From Cordilura impudica (lineage: Eukaryota; Arthropoda; Insecta; Diptera; Scathophagidae): DNA of 64,000 nucleotides. The DNA is taken from positions 91,298,992-91,362,991 of the forward strand of contig OY821520.1 in NCBI GenBank assembly GCA_963682025.1. Reading direction: 5' to 3'. The notes beneath the pieces were generated by a model. The model saw only the letters and a program-made list of their open reading frames with translations. It had not been told where the DNA came from and made no database searches. This document shows, piece after piece, positions 20,846-31,488 of this stretch (position 1 is its first letter; every line of letters begins with the position of its first letter). Both the position numbers and the translations under genes were made by a program.

Positions 20846-22150
20846 CGCGGGTGGTCCAATAAGTTCTAAACTTTCCAGTATCTAATTAAAAATCAGTACA
20901 GCTTCCTTCAACAACTGCCTGTTAACGCACTACTATAAGATTTTGAACAAGCTCTGTTTTTGATATGTGTTTGCCAGCTGTTCAAAGTATGCAACCTGGA
21001 GAATTTTGTTTCAAGCGAATTCCTAGTGTTCTCTGAACGATCCATGGTATAAAGTGATTTACTTAGATACATCACAGGCACTAGAAATAAAATAGGACCT
21101 GAGCGGCCAAGTGAATTCACCATTCCTGAAAATGTTAAAGAAAATCACGATCGGATAGAACAAGTAGGTCAGATTATTGCAGTCATATGGCTTTCTGATA
21201 TTGGTTTTAATTGATCGGTTGCTTTCTCGAAAACTATCCGAAAGAAAGACTGATGCCGTATATTCTCACAATTCCCAACAAACTAAATAAAAGCAGATGA
21301 CAAATTCAAAGAAGTATTTGTTTGTAGTTTAAACATGTATCCACTACAACAAACCGAATACCAATGGGTTTTGTGGGGGTGAATTGGCGCCGAAAAAAGC
21401 CAGGTTGGGACTGCTGCACAGGAACGACATGCCGAAAGTTTTCTGGGAGAAAATAAGGATTAATCTAATTTCAACACCAAATGAGAAATGTATAATCTAT
21501 ATTTATTTAAAAATTATATAATAAGTTAAAATGTAATAGTTTTAAATGTAATTATTATAATAACTTATATATTTTTATTTAATTAAATTGACGATCCTTT
21601 GAAAAAGTAGACAAAAATCTACGAAACGTCGTGAAAAGTCATATTAAAATGCAATTTTAATTACCTTAAAGATATCAGGCCTTACTGGCTCAAGAAAATA
21701 TAACAAATAAAGAAAAATAACTAACCAAAAGCAATACAAATAACAAAAAAAATGCGGAAATATTATTCTAATTTATTCATATTAATGAAGGCAAGGGGTA
21801 GGTGGATATGTGTGCAGTTGCCATAGCTAAATTCTATGAGATATTCTGCCAATTGGTACCCTCCACATTATGCGATTTTAGCCCCAATGGCTATTTTCTT
21901 CTTCGAAATCTATATAAATGACTGGGCCAAAAGAGACTTAGCTACACCAATGAAATAATTGGTGAAATAAATTCCTATTTGAAGGACCTTAGGAACCCTA
22001 AATATTTGGAAGAGCTGCAAATATTAGATTTACATTGGACACAGTATTTAAGAAGGAGACGATGTTGGGAAAAAAATTGTTTTTCTTTTGCAAAAAAAAA
22101 CCATCTTTCATTGAAAAAGTCACGGAAATATTAAGCCGCCCTCGTAAATC
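20846..22150 (+). mobile_element. mariner-like element, decayed
   Basis: A mariner-type end (CGCGGGTGGTCCAATAAGTT) at 20846 is followed by transposase remnants to 22080, which is the expected size plus an insertion. The 3' terminal repeat is not identifiable. An AT-rich block at about 21490-21800 interrupts it and includes AAATCTACGAAACGTCG, a phrase resembling 3' tails of some retroelements. Confidence 0.65.
21096..22080 (+). pseudogene. mariner transposase pseudogene
   Basis: Fragments in several frames read in mariner order: GRP-like then FTIPENVKENHDRI (DNA-binding domain, near 21100-21160); APKKARLGLLHRNDMPKVFW (near 21390-21450, catalytic domain); AVAIAKFYEIFCQLVPS followed by CDFSPNGYFLLRNLYK and GQKRLSYTNEIIGEINSYL (21814-22000); and LEELQILDLHWTQYL (C-terminal). 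Cut-and-paste transposition is the family function, but many frameshifts and stops, one directly after RNLYK, make this copy dead. The upstream part is more eroded and its boundaries are uncertain. Confidence 0.75.
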
Positions 22151-22345
22151 AATATTCGAGTATTCTCAAAAAATCAGCAACAATTTACCGTTTTATTTTT
22201 TGAAAAGAGGAGAAACCCACAAAATTATCTATATAAAATGTTTCAGAATTCAAGATAAAGTGTTTCAGAATTCATTAAAAATTTATACAAATGTCATAGT
22301 TTCCTCAACTAAGAAAGGGGACTAAGGGAAGCGCTTGGTAAAAGT

Positions 22346-22719
22346 GGGAAAATGCATGCTAAATTATAGGAAAATGACTGTTAAGTCTATAGGAAATGCA
22401 CGCCAAATGGAAAAAATGCATGTCAAAAATGGCAAAATGTTTGCTAAATTTGGGCAAATTTATGGGAAAATGCATGCTAAAAATGGGAACTTTTTTTTGT
22501 TAAAAGTGAGAAAAATTTACAATATAAATGTAGAGAAATTGCTTGCTAAGTGTAGGGAAATTGTATTCTGAATTAATAAAAATGATTTTTGAAACTGCAA
22601 AGAAAAATAAATCTTTCGAAAAAACAAAATCATGCACATGACATGCATTTTTACCATTTAGCATGCATTTCCTATAGACTTAACAGGCATTTTCCCATAA
22701 TTTAGCATGCATTTTCCCA
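22346..22719. repeat. Inverted repeat of ~80 bp with GGGAAAATGCATGCT units
   Basis: Left arm 22346-22424 and right arm 22640-22719 are near-perfect inverse copies, each with CTGTTAAGTCTATAGGAAAT-type sequence. Between them are further TGCATGCTAAA units. The 78-codon ORF at 22335-22571 is built from these repeats and is not a gene. Confidence 0.75.
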
Positions 22720-22739
22720 TTTCTGTACAGCAAAACCAA

Positions 22740-23390
22740 TTTTCTGCTAAGGAAGGTGGTGGCGTCAAAAGTGGAAATATCATTACTTATTTATTTATTT
22801 ATTTAGTCTACTGATTTACATCTTACAGACTATAAGAATATAATAATAATGTTTTTACAATAACAAGTACTAGCAGACTTCTGCGCTCGAAATTCGAGTG
22901 CAATTTTTGGTTTATTATTTTTTTGGTTTATTATTATTGTGAATGAAGGTAACAAACTCATTAACAAACATACTAACAAATTTAATAAACACACACATAG
23001 CATATGTATAATATTATGTATGTGTTAGTAGCAACTTTAAATGCAATTTACTTAAAATGAAGGAAAAAATTTTAAAATCTGGCGAACAGCTAAAAAGAAA
23101 TACCTTTCAAATAATATACGTTTTGTCAAAATCGGCATAAAACGGTAGAACAAAACATCGGTAGCAATAAATCGCCTAGTCTATTAATATTAGAGATTTT
23201 TTAGTTTAAAAACTTACAATATGAATTAATTGAAAACCTTAAATAAGTTCAATTTAAATTATTTTTATCTAAATTGAAATTTAAAAGGATTACCAAATTA
23301 TTACAAAGCTTCAAACATTTTGTAATTGGTTCATTAACCCCATAATGTGTACGATAAAAATCTTCATAAAATAAACGGTCGTGAATTAAA
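22740..23390. other. AT-rich sequence with TTTA microsatellite
   Basis: Holds a (ATTT)n run at 22785-22805 and a small palindrome GCTCGAAATTCGAG near 22885. No gene recognised. Confidence 0.4.
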
Positions 23391-23392
23391 TT

Positions 23393-23620
23393 ATGATGAG
23401 GAGTATGAACCCTTACAAAATCAGACAAAGCATCACAATATATGTATTTTTTTTTTTAATATTAAATACAAACATTACAGCAAATGATGATCTACCATTT
23501 CTTAAAGATTGCAGTCGTAGAAATTTACGCCTACTTTCATCAAAATATCATTGGAAAATGCCAAAAAGCCATAATCACATAATCCTTTTATACCCTATAC
23601 TGTATGTGATCAGGGTATAA
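23393..23620 (+). CDS. Small ORF with signal-peptide-like N-terminus, uncertain
   Basis: 75 codons. After a short basic start, residues 14-31 are hydrophobic (YVFFFLILNTNITA), followed by a polar region with one Cys, which would fit a small secreted protein. The last third runs into the DINE/HINE repeat beginning near 23585, so the true end, if this is a gene or first exon, is lost. I recognise no family, and the ORF could be chance. Two ATGs at the start make the initiation site ambiguous. Confidence 0.18.
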   Translation: MMRSMNPYKIRQSITIYVFFFLILNTNITANDDLPFLKDCSRRNLRLLSSKYHWKMPKSHNHIILLYPILYVIRV

Positions 23621-24240
23621 TGACTTTGTTATGTTGTTAGTAACTAGCAGAAATATTTGATCTTTTATTATACCGATCGAGTCAGAATCACTCGGTAAGT
23701 CAATTTAGGAATTTCCGTCAGTCTTGCTGCCCGTCCGTCCGTTTGCGTGTCTATGTGAACCTTGTAGTCAAACTAGAGGTCATCAATATTACTATGTTTT
23801 AATGAAAATTGGCTTTAATCAGCCATAGAACGACCACTTTGCAATTGGTAAAAGTCGGTGCATGTTCACACACAGTCCCAATAAAAATGGCCCCATGAGA
23901 TGGACTTAAATTACCATAAGGCCCAAAATTAACATACAGAGCTCGTTTAAATTTGGGTTGTTTATGTTTATTACACCCATTACTCAGTAATCCAAATATG
24001 AAACCCTTAGAAAATTTCTTAGTCATAGCCTCCATATAAAGCTGCTTTCCGATCTTCACTTAAATCGATAAAAAAAAACATGTATATTTTTTTGCAAAAA
24101 CTAAATATTTCCCCAAATATGGTCCAGAATTGGTCTCCATTACAAATATAGCATCCGATATGAACTTTTTCAGATCTGCAGGTACAAAATTAATAACAAT
24201 GAGATCTCTAAATGCATGGCATGGTGGTATATTGTTAAAA
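23585..24240 (+). mobile_element. DINE/HINE-like repeat, diverged
   Basis: Begins TTATACCCTATACTGTATGTG and keeps the TAATGACTTTGT box, TTATACCGATCGAGTCAGAA, a CCGTCCGTCCG tract, ATATAGCATCCGATATGAAC and CTCTAAATGCATGG, then loses the 3' hairpin. Older than most other copies. Confidence 0.75.
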
Positions 24241-24739
24241 TATATCTCAAAAATTAATATTTTTAAAATTAAAAAAATAATAATAATTCCTTGCTATTAA
24301 TTCCTTCCCTTGTGCTTAATTTTATATATTTAATGCTTATAATGCCTACAAATGAGTAAATTTGAATAACCACATTTCAAATAAGAAAGTTTACTTTCAT
24401 TTATGATAAACAGTGGTTAAAGATCTATTCCAAATTAATTTTTATATGTTGTAAAATGACCAAACAAGAAAACATAAAATCAAATTTCAAAGAAAAATCC
24501 ATCTTATTGTACTGTTTTATTTATACCATCATCTTTATTTGCCTCTTCATTTCCGAATGGTAGCGACCAACACAAAATTACATTTGATTACTTTACTTAT
24601 ACGCATATTTCAAATAAATTTATAAATTTTTTATAGTCTTCGCAAAAGCGTCTGTATTTCACGTTTCGCTCAAGAGGTTACCTATATATCGGATACCAAA
24701 TCCACGCTAGTATATAGTTACCCAAGTTATTTCCTTTCA

Positions 24740-24975
24740 TATTTTAGTAAGCCTTCCTTCGCCTAATAATTTGTAGCAGCCTATGATTTGTGACAGTCTT
24801 CCGCTCCTTTATAGTAGCTAAAAGCTCTCTATTACGGTGTATTATTCTCGATGTATGGTATTTTGAGCATCCGATGATAAATCCACATTTAAAAGGTTTC
24901 CATCTTCTTTACACCCCAACTTTTATACATATAGCAGATCTGACCACACATAGATTTTGACTAATCGTAGTATCG
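24740..24975 (-). pseudogene. Non-LTR retrotransposon RT C-terminus (RTE/BovB-like), fragment
   Basis: Minus-strand pieces in adjacent frames read KSWGVKKMETF, MWIYHRMLKIPYI and NRELLATIKERKT...LLQIIRRRKA. They match in order the conserved C-terminal region after the reverse transcriptase of RTE-like elements (a W-rich segment, then MW-YRRMLKI, then the ELL-TIKKRK block). Stops and a frameshift show it is dead. The catalytic RT domain is absent here. Confidence 0.6.
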
Positions 24976-25049
24976 TTTCAAGAATAATGCCATTTTAATA
25001 TATTCTACTGGGTTTTTTATCATTTATCATTTATCATAATCTCCAGTTA

Positions 25050-25513
25050 TTTAAAATTCTGTCGCAACTATAAATATATTTTAATGAAATTTGTTATATA
25101 AGCTTCCACCGTCCATATGAGATCGATTTAAATTGCCAGTTTATTACATCCATTAATCAGTGGTCGAAAAATAAACCCTACAGGACAATTCTAAGTTATA
25201 GCCCCATACATAACTGCTTCCCAATCTTCACTTAAATCTCTCAAAAACAGAAATGTGGCACAGATTTTTCTCAAATTTGTTTGTGTGTTTTTCAAAAAAA
25301 AAAGTAACTTTACCAAGTATGGTCAGGATCGGTCCATTGGTGGACCTAGTCCCCAACTTTTTCAAATCTACAGGCAAAAAAAAAAATTCTACGCAAATTT
25401 GGTTTATGCTTACTTTTTATACCCAACTAGTTGGAACTAAGAACAATTCTCTAAACGCATGATAGGGGGCATAGCATAGTCAGTCGGGACCAGCTATAAT
25501 CTTCTTACTTCTT
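25050..25513 (+). mobile_element. DINE/HINE-like repeat, 5'-truncated and internally deleted
   Basis: Starts within the element (CGCAACTATAAATATATTTT), keeps GGTCAGGATCGGTCCATT and CTCTAAACGCATG, and ends GACCAGCTATAATCTTCTTACTT. Small ORFs here are repeat by-products. Confidence 0.75.
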
Positions 25514-25567
25514 TTTCATTATCATCATGTTTGTTCAATTAGTTTTTCAGTTATAACTCAAGAATAA

Positions 25568-26200
25568 CACAAGGGAACAAAATTGAACTTTTTTTGTGTT
25601 GATTTGAAATTTATAGCAAATTTTTACTAATTTGAGGTCGCTGATTTCAAATCTGCACTTGGTTTTTTTTTATCAGCTCGACTTTTCGAGATATACCGTT
25701 ATGTTCAAAATTAAGGCACTTCCGCTACATATATTGGAATAACTTGAAAACGGTTCACCATATTAAATTAAAAAAAAAAATCCGAAACTCGCAAACAATA
25801 TTCTCTTAAAGCTGTGCTTACTTTGTTTTTAAATTTTCCAAGTAGTTTTAGAGATATCGTTCAAGTTTTGAAAAAAAAATTAAAATTTTTTAAAAAAAAA
25901 CATTTTTTTTTGTTCTTTAAAAATTCCTAAAAAATAAAAATGGGACAAAAATCACAGTTTTGGTCTACAAACAGTTAGATAAATATATTTCGAATAAAAT
26001 GAGCTTTGTTTCATTGCAATCGGTGCACAACTTTTGATTTTGTTCACGATTTACTGAATTGATATAAATCGCGATTTCCATACAAAAATAACATTTTCTA
26101 ATGTGTAAGTGTTTGTATGTAATAAGTTAGATTTTTATGATTCTAAGAATTAAAAAAATTAAGTAATAAAAAAAGATTATTTCATTTTTATGGTCAGCTA
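25568..26200 (+). repeat. Left terminal inverted repeat (~630 bp)
   Basis: Inverse of 28275-28859. Shared landmarks: ATCAGCTCGACTTTTCGAGA, AGGCACTTCCGCTACATATA, and AAATCGCGATTTCCATACAA near the inner end. It includes a GGTCGCTGATTTCAAATCTG motif near 25638. Confidence 0.85.
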
Positions 26201-26275
26201 TACTTTTTAATTTAACACAAAAAGAGAATTTTAAAGAAAAATAAAAAATTTTAATATACAAATATTACAATGTAA

Positions 26276-26734
26276 TTACAACTCATCGAAAAATTTTCTT
26301 TTATAAGATTTTCTTAAATAACCTTGTTTAGAGGGATTTGTTTTAATGATCCAGCAATAGTCCGCCATCATATGCTTATCCCAGTGACCCTGGTACCGCT
26401 CCTCTATAGTGCGGATATCTTGATGGAAACGTTCACCTTGTTCTTCACTGAAGTCTCCAAGATTTTCAGGGAAACAATCCAAATGACTGTGTAGGTAGTG
26501 CACCTTAATGCTCATATTACAACCAAGCTGCTTGAAATGTGACAACATGTTATCCACGTGGTCCGAATAGTGCTCACCCTTTTTGTTTCCCAGGAAATTG
26601 CGCACTATCCAAACAAATTCATTCCAAGCATTTCTTTCAATATCTGTCATGGAATTACTAAAATTTTCATCATTGATTAATTTTTTGATTTGAGGGCCAT
26701 CAAAAATGCCAGCTTTCAGTTTCTCCGAACTCAA
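26276..26734 (-). pseudogene. Transposase-like protein, C-terminal part (152 aa)
   Basis: Third segment of the transposon protein, ending in TAA. It contains the conserved HSHLDCFPENLGDFSEEQGE block followed by RFHQDI (residues about 83-108); the Glu in EQGERFHQ is a candidate catalytic acid. The C-terminal tail is basic. Coding sequence continues 5' of the ATG at 26734: the frame upstream reads a GDCFRYI-like segment fused directly to the WPSRE motif of the central part, so roughly 40-50 codons have been deleted near 26800, with a frame change. Confidence 0.75.
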
Positions 26735-27155
26735 ATTGTTGAACTTTTTACTGATATATCTAAAACAATCACCGTCACCGCTTCCCTCGAAGGCCAGTCT
26801 TTCTTACTCCAGTGTTCAGATCTGGCTCTGCTATTCCATAAACAAATGAAACACGGATATTTTGTGTAGCCACCTTGTTGGCCTAGAAGAAAATTCACCA
26901 TTTTTAGATCCACACAAATTAGCCAGCGGTGTTCGTTGTACTTTATTTTATTTATAACTGAGGCAATTGTAGAATATTCTTCTTTAGCTTTAGTTGAATG
27001 TGCAATGGGCAACGAACCCAATTTATTACCGTTATGCAGAAGTACACATTTTAGGCTGCGTTTAGAAGAATCTATAAATAGCCGCCAGTCATTTGGATCA
27101 TACTCCTCTAATCCCATCGCTGTTACTAAACCAGGAACATCTGAACAATAAACAA
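26731..27155 (-). pseudogene. Transposase-like protein, central part
   Basis: Central segment, in frame from about 27170 down to TGA at 26731-26733. From the ATG at 27117: DPNDWRLFIDSSK (Asp about 16), EHRWLICVDLKMVNFLLGQ (Asp about 70) and GGYTKYPCFICLW with a CxxC (about 89-92). The two acidic positions fit an RNase H-fold D...D pair, with the Glu of the next segment as third. The last ~20 residues after WPSRE are out of frame because of the deletion. This block order occurs in a large family of arthropod transposon-encoded proteins that I know only as uncharacterised. Confidence 0.72.
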
Positions 27156-27157
27156 AT

Positions 27158-27844
27158 TCATCGTCTTCGGAATGGAAGTAAGTTTTTTTCTCTGTTACGG
27201 TAGTATGAAATTGTTGTTCCTTGGGTTAACAGACTTTTTTGCTTTAATCGAGAAGCAAGAATTTCAGATGCTTTTTTAGAAAGTCCAAGGCCTCTCACTA
27301 AATCACTAAGCTCCTCCTGATTAAATTGCTCGCCTTCAGAAGAAATATCTAAATGCAAGCCATCTGATAAAAATTCAGAAATTGGTGAAGGAACATTTTG
27401 TCGTAAGTCGTGGAAATTGTGTGTAGATGTAGATGGTTGTGGTTCTGAATCCTCACTAGAGTATAGGACTGGTTGGGTGATAGACAACACGTTAGGATAA
27501 ATCCATTTAGACCGGTTTGTTTTATTAATGCCTGTTATGTTGACAGCGCAAAAATAACAATCATCATAATGATTCGAAGGTTCCCGCCAGATCATTGGTG
27601 TTTTATACTTGAAGTGGGTCCGTTGCTTGTTTGCCCATAACCTTAAATACTCTACACAGTTTTTACATACAGTATTAGGAATCCAGTACTTGTCACGGGT
27701 TTCCATGGTAAATCCGAAGTAGTCAAAATAAATTTTTTTAATAAAATCTGACACACTTTTTCCATTTTTTATAAACGTGTATTCGCCACATATGTTACAA
27801 AAATAGTTGGGATTGATTTTACAGGTGTTTCTTGACGTAGCCAT
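27158..27844 (-). pseudogene. Transposase-like protein, N-terminal zinc-finger part
   Basis: 228-codon ORF. The N-terminus has CNIC (C16, C19) and CKNC (C60, C63), a CX2C...CX2C finger resembling the arthropod ZAD/BED-like DNA-binding fingers, then DDCYFC (C96, C99) within a PMIWREPSNHYDDCYF block, and an acidic Ser/Pro linker. It ends early at NLLPFRRR because of one extra base in an A/T homopolymer (27183-27189). In the other frame the protein continues as FHSEDDEFVYCSDVPGL into the central part. The ATG at 27844 fits the start of the family. Presumed role: binds the terminal repeats for transposition. Confidence 0.75.
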
Positions 27845-27887
27845 TGCACAATTTTGAAGTATATATCAAAGTAACACAATTTTCAAT

Positions 27888-27935
27888 AAATAACACACGG
27901 GAACAAAATTGAACTTTTTTGTGTTGACTGATTAA
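27888..27935 (+). repeat. Internal copy of the transposon terminus
   Basis: CACACGGGAACAAAATTGAA followed by CTTTTTTGTGTTGA repeats the first ~45 bp of the left end at 25568, in the same orientation, just upstream of the coding start. Confidence 0.7.
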
Positions 27936-28274
27936 ATGTTCAATGTAAAATGATTTATATTTTTTGTCGTTATACTTTTCGCTTTCGTAAACAGTTGTTG
28001 AATGAGAAAAATTGGTTGAATGAACCCATATAAATACTTAGTAGTTTTTTACTGAAGTACCAAAAAAAATTATATCCACAATTTTATTGACAGTCACTTA
28101 TGAATGAACACATGTGTTCAGGGGAATTCCTTTAAAAAATCATCCGTTACCAACGGTAAACCACACATCAATAAAAACAAGTGGACTTTTCTTTTTTCTC
28201 TTTAATTCACTGTGAACTGACTAGGTGTCATAAAGGGACAATAAAATTTATAGGCGTTATGAGTTTGCTACCGC

Positions 28275-28859
28275 AACCATAAAAATGAAATAATCTTTTT
28301 TTATTACTTAATTTTTTTAATTCTTAGAATCATAAAAAACTAACTTATTACATACAAACACTTACACATTAAAAAATGTTATTTTTGTATGGAAATCGCG
28401 ATTTATATCAATTCAGTAAATCGTGAACAAAATCAAAAGTTGTGCACCGATTACAATGAAATAAAGCTCATTTTATTCGAAATATATTTAACTAACTGTT
28501 TGTATACCAAAACTGTTTTTTGTCCCATTTTTATTTTTTAGGAATTTTTAAAGGACAAAAAAAATGTTTTTTTTTAAAAAATTTTAATTTTTTTTTCAAA
28601 ACTTGAACGATATCTCTAAAACTACTTGGAAAATTTAAAAACAAAGTAAGCACGGCTTTAAGAGAATATTGTGTGCGAGTTTCGGATTTTTTTTTTAATT
28701 TAATATGGTGAACCGTTTTCAAGTTATTCCAATATATGTAGCGGAAGTGCCTTAATTTTGAACATAACGGTATATCTCGAAAAGTCGAGCTGATAGAAAA
28801 AAACCAAGGGCAGATTTGGATATTCAGTTTTTAATCAACAGAACCATTGTTCCCTTGTG
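28275..28859 (-). repeat. Right terminal inverted repeat (~585 bp)
   Basis: Inverse of 25568-26200, ending CCATTGTTCCCTTGTG. The 63-codon ORF on the minus strand in this interval is incidental. Confidence 0.85.
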
Positions 28860-28939
28860 TAATTGAAGATATCTCAATTCATTGTTCAGCAAAATTGTAT
28901 CTAGGGCTTAAATAAATTAGTGTATCCATGTAAAGAGTA

Positions 28940-29632
28940 GAACAAGTAATATCCTATACCATGGTTTAGAATTCCTATCTCTTCGGTCCAACTAATTGGA
29001 TATAGAAAATAAGCCTAAACCAAATTTGAGTAGAATTTTTATTAGTTTTTTGGCAGCAGATATTAAAATTTCATTTCGTAGTCACTATATTTTGAAAAAA
29101 AATATATACAAACCAAATTTGAGAAAAATCTGTGCAATATTTTTGTTTTTGATAGACTTAAGTGAAAATCGGGAAGCAACTTTATATGGGGGCTATGCCT
29201 AAGAATTATCATATGGGATTTATTTTTGGACAAATGATAAATGGATGTAATAAACACACACAAACCCAATTTGACCGAGATCTATATGTTAATTTGGCTC
29301 TTATGTCAGTTTAAGTCGATTTCATAGGGCCCATTGTATGGGGAGTAGGTTTGAACATGGACCGAATATCACCAATTTAAATAGCGTTTATCCTATGGCT
29401 GACAAAAGCTTGTATACCAAATTTCATTAAAATATATTCATATTTGCGAACTGTAGTTTGATTAAAAGGTTTACATGGACACACAGAGGCACGGACGGAC
29501 ATCGCTAAATCGATTCAGAAAGTGATTCTGAGTCGATCGGTATAATAAAAGATGGGTCTAGGTCAAATATTTTGGTAGTTACAGCAGCACAAGTTCATTA
29601 TACCCAAACCAAATAGTGGTATAGGGTATATA
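28940..29632 (-). mobile_element. DINE/HINE-like repeat, reverse copy
   Basis: 3' end near 28940 (AGAACAAGTAATATCC), 5' end at about 29630 (AAATAGTGGTATAGGG). The (GGAC)n tract is reduced. Close to the reference copy apart from small deletions; the 3' hairpin is largely lost. Confidence 0.8.
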
Positions 29633-29819
29633 TATCGATGTTTGTTTGATGTAAGATTAAAAATATCACGCATACGTATACGTCTCTTCAAATCTATATA
29701 TATTAAATTCATTTTCTGTTTGTTTGTTTGTTTGTTTGACCGCTATACAAATTATCATTTTTGCACGGATTTCTCTGAAGTTTGGTAAACACGATTTCTT
29801 TACCCCAGGGAAGATCGCC

Positions 29820-30490
29820 ATATGATTCCTACCGGCCACGCCTACTTTTACGCCCACTTTTTATATACAATTCATTTTATGTTTTTTTGTATATTTGGTT
29901 GCTATGAAATTCTTTTCGTTAACGGATTACTCTGAACTATGGTAAATACAATATCTGTGTTCTAGGTAAGGTCAGCATATGCTTCTTATCAGCCACGCCT
30001 ACTTTTGCGCCCACCTTTTATATAAAATTCTTTTCTGATTTTTGGTATATTTGTTGGTTACACAAATTTTAATTTGTTAACGGATTCCTCTGAAATTTAG
30101 TACGATCTCTGTACTCCAGGTAAGGTCACCATATACTTCTTATCGGCCACGCCTACTTTTACGGCCACTTTGTATATACAATTCATTGTCTGTTTTTTGC
30201 TATATTTGTTCGCTACGCAAATTTTAACTTTTCAACGGATTTCTCTATACCCCAGAGAAGGTATGCTTCTTACCGGCCACGCCTACATTTGCTCGCACTT
30301 TTTTTAATTTTTACGGGTTTCGCTCGAATCAACTGCACATTAATTTCATATCCCAGGCAAGGTCGACATATTTTTAAATCTAATTTAAATATTAACAATT
30401 GGTCACAACAACAAAAACACACTTTTTGTCGACATATATCTTTATCCGCCACGCCCACTTTTCTTAAATTTCGATATACGCTTTTAGTGT
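29820..30490 (+). repeat. ~150-bp tandem array with GGCCACGCCTAC core
   Basis: Five units with cores near 29825, 29990, 30145, 30270 and 30449. Each has the core CGGCCACGCCTACTTTTACG, a TATATACAATTCATT segment and ACGGATTTCTCTGAA upstream of it. Related in core and period to the array at 5940-6800. The two overlapping ORFs at 30270-30507 are repeat by-products. Confidence 0.75.
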
Positions 30491-30981
30491 TTGTTAACAC
30501 ATTTTAATTTTTCATCGGACTTCCCTAAAACTTTGTGCATAATTCTCTTTATTTACTACTCTTGAGTTTACACCATTAGGAAATAAATAGTGTAAATCAA
30601 CCTATTACAAATATTCCCGTCTTACCTTTTTTACTATATGAGTTGTAACACCCCAAAATTAGTGCAGATTTATTTCATGGGTGAACAGATACGGGTTGAC
30701 TACCGCTGTAGAATTACTCCGATGAGGTTAATTCACGCAAACAAAATATTGCATTTATTTCCATCTTTTGGCTAGATTGGAAAGCAACCTATTAAAAATA
30801 TTTAGATTTCAACTTTTTCACTATATAAATGAGTTGTAAAGGTGGAAAAATAATTATTTGTAATTTGTAATTGTGATTTGCACACGAAATAATAGCATAT
30901 AGGCCCTACTACCGCATATGCAAAAATCCTTAGACTAAACAGAAGTCTAGAGAACCCGATCAGACCCAAACCCGTATCGAG

Positions 30982-31230
30982 TCTCAACGAGTCAGACAAA
31001 AAATGATGAAACACCTGAGCAAACCCAATAACGTCTTGAAGCCCAAAGATCAAGACAAGCTTTGTTAAGAAATGACTGAATCTATTCAATTTCATTTAGA
31101 AATCAAGCGGCTAAGACAAGCTGACTCCAGGGACTGTGAAACTCCTGAAACGAGACAACAACGGGTTGAGGCCCAAGGGATAAGGCAATCTGACTCTAGA
31201 GAATGTGAAGCTCCGGAAACGACTGTAATA
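30982..31230 (+). pseudogene. Helitron/PIF1-helicase-type N-terminal repeat remnant
   Basis: Plus-strand reading shows degenerate copies of a ~23-residue unit: NDETPEQTQ then RLEAQRSRQALLRND, followed after a frame change by CETPETRQQRVEAQGIRQSD and a further CEAPETT. Two unit starts are 69 bp apart in frame. Charged E-TPEQ-...-RR-SR-A repeats of this kind precede the helicase region in Helitron-type ORFs of insects. No helicase motifs are seen nearby, and there are several stops. Confidence 0.5.
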
Positions 31231-31488
31231 TCCCTACCAGAAAGCTTTTGTAAGTTGATTCTTACATTGCAAGGGATATAAGATGACAATCTATTACGGT
31301 AGCAGGTAACAACTTAAAATCTCCCTGTTTTTCTCATAGACATATATATGTCGCCTGCTCCAGAGTTGGGAGCCAGCACAATCTTTTCGTATATGCACCA
31401 GAAGGAAAACCCAGAAATGTTGTAACTTTTAGATGTCATACACTCAGAATACTCCATGCATAAACATAGTTAGTTTTTGTGGTAAGCA

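Larger units (their letters stand above)
25568..28859 (-). mobile_element. 3.3-kb TIR transposon with zinc-finger/RNase H-like protein
   Basis: Terminal sequences CACAAGGGAACAA (25568) and TTCCCTTGTG (to 28859) are inverted and flanked by TAA on both sides (25565-25567 and 28860-28862), a probable 3-bp target duplication. The long inverted repeats run about 25568-26200 and 28275-28859. The interior encodes, on the minus strand, a three-part broken protein (27844 down to 26276). A partial copy of the left terminus lies internally at about 27888-27935. The superfamily is not one I can name. Confidence 0.82.

Noticed and set aside
21600..21660. Possible hammerhead ribozyme (CGAAACGTCG)
   Set aside because: The other required core, CTGATGA, is absent nearby.
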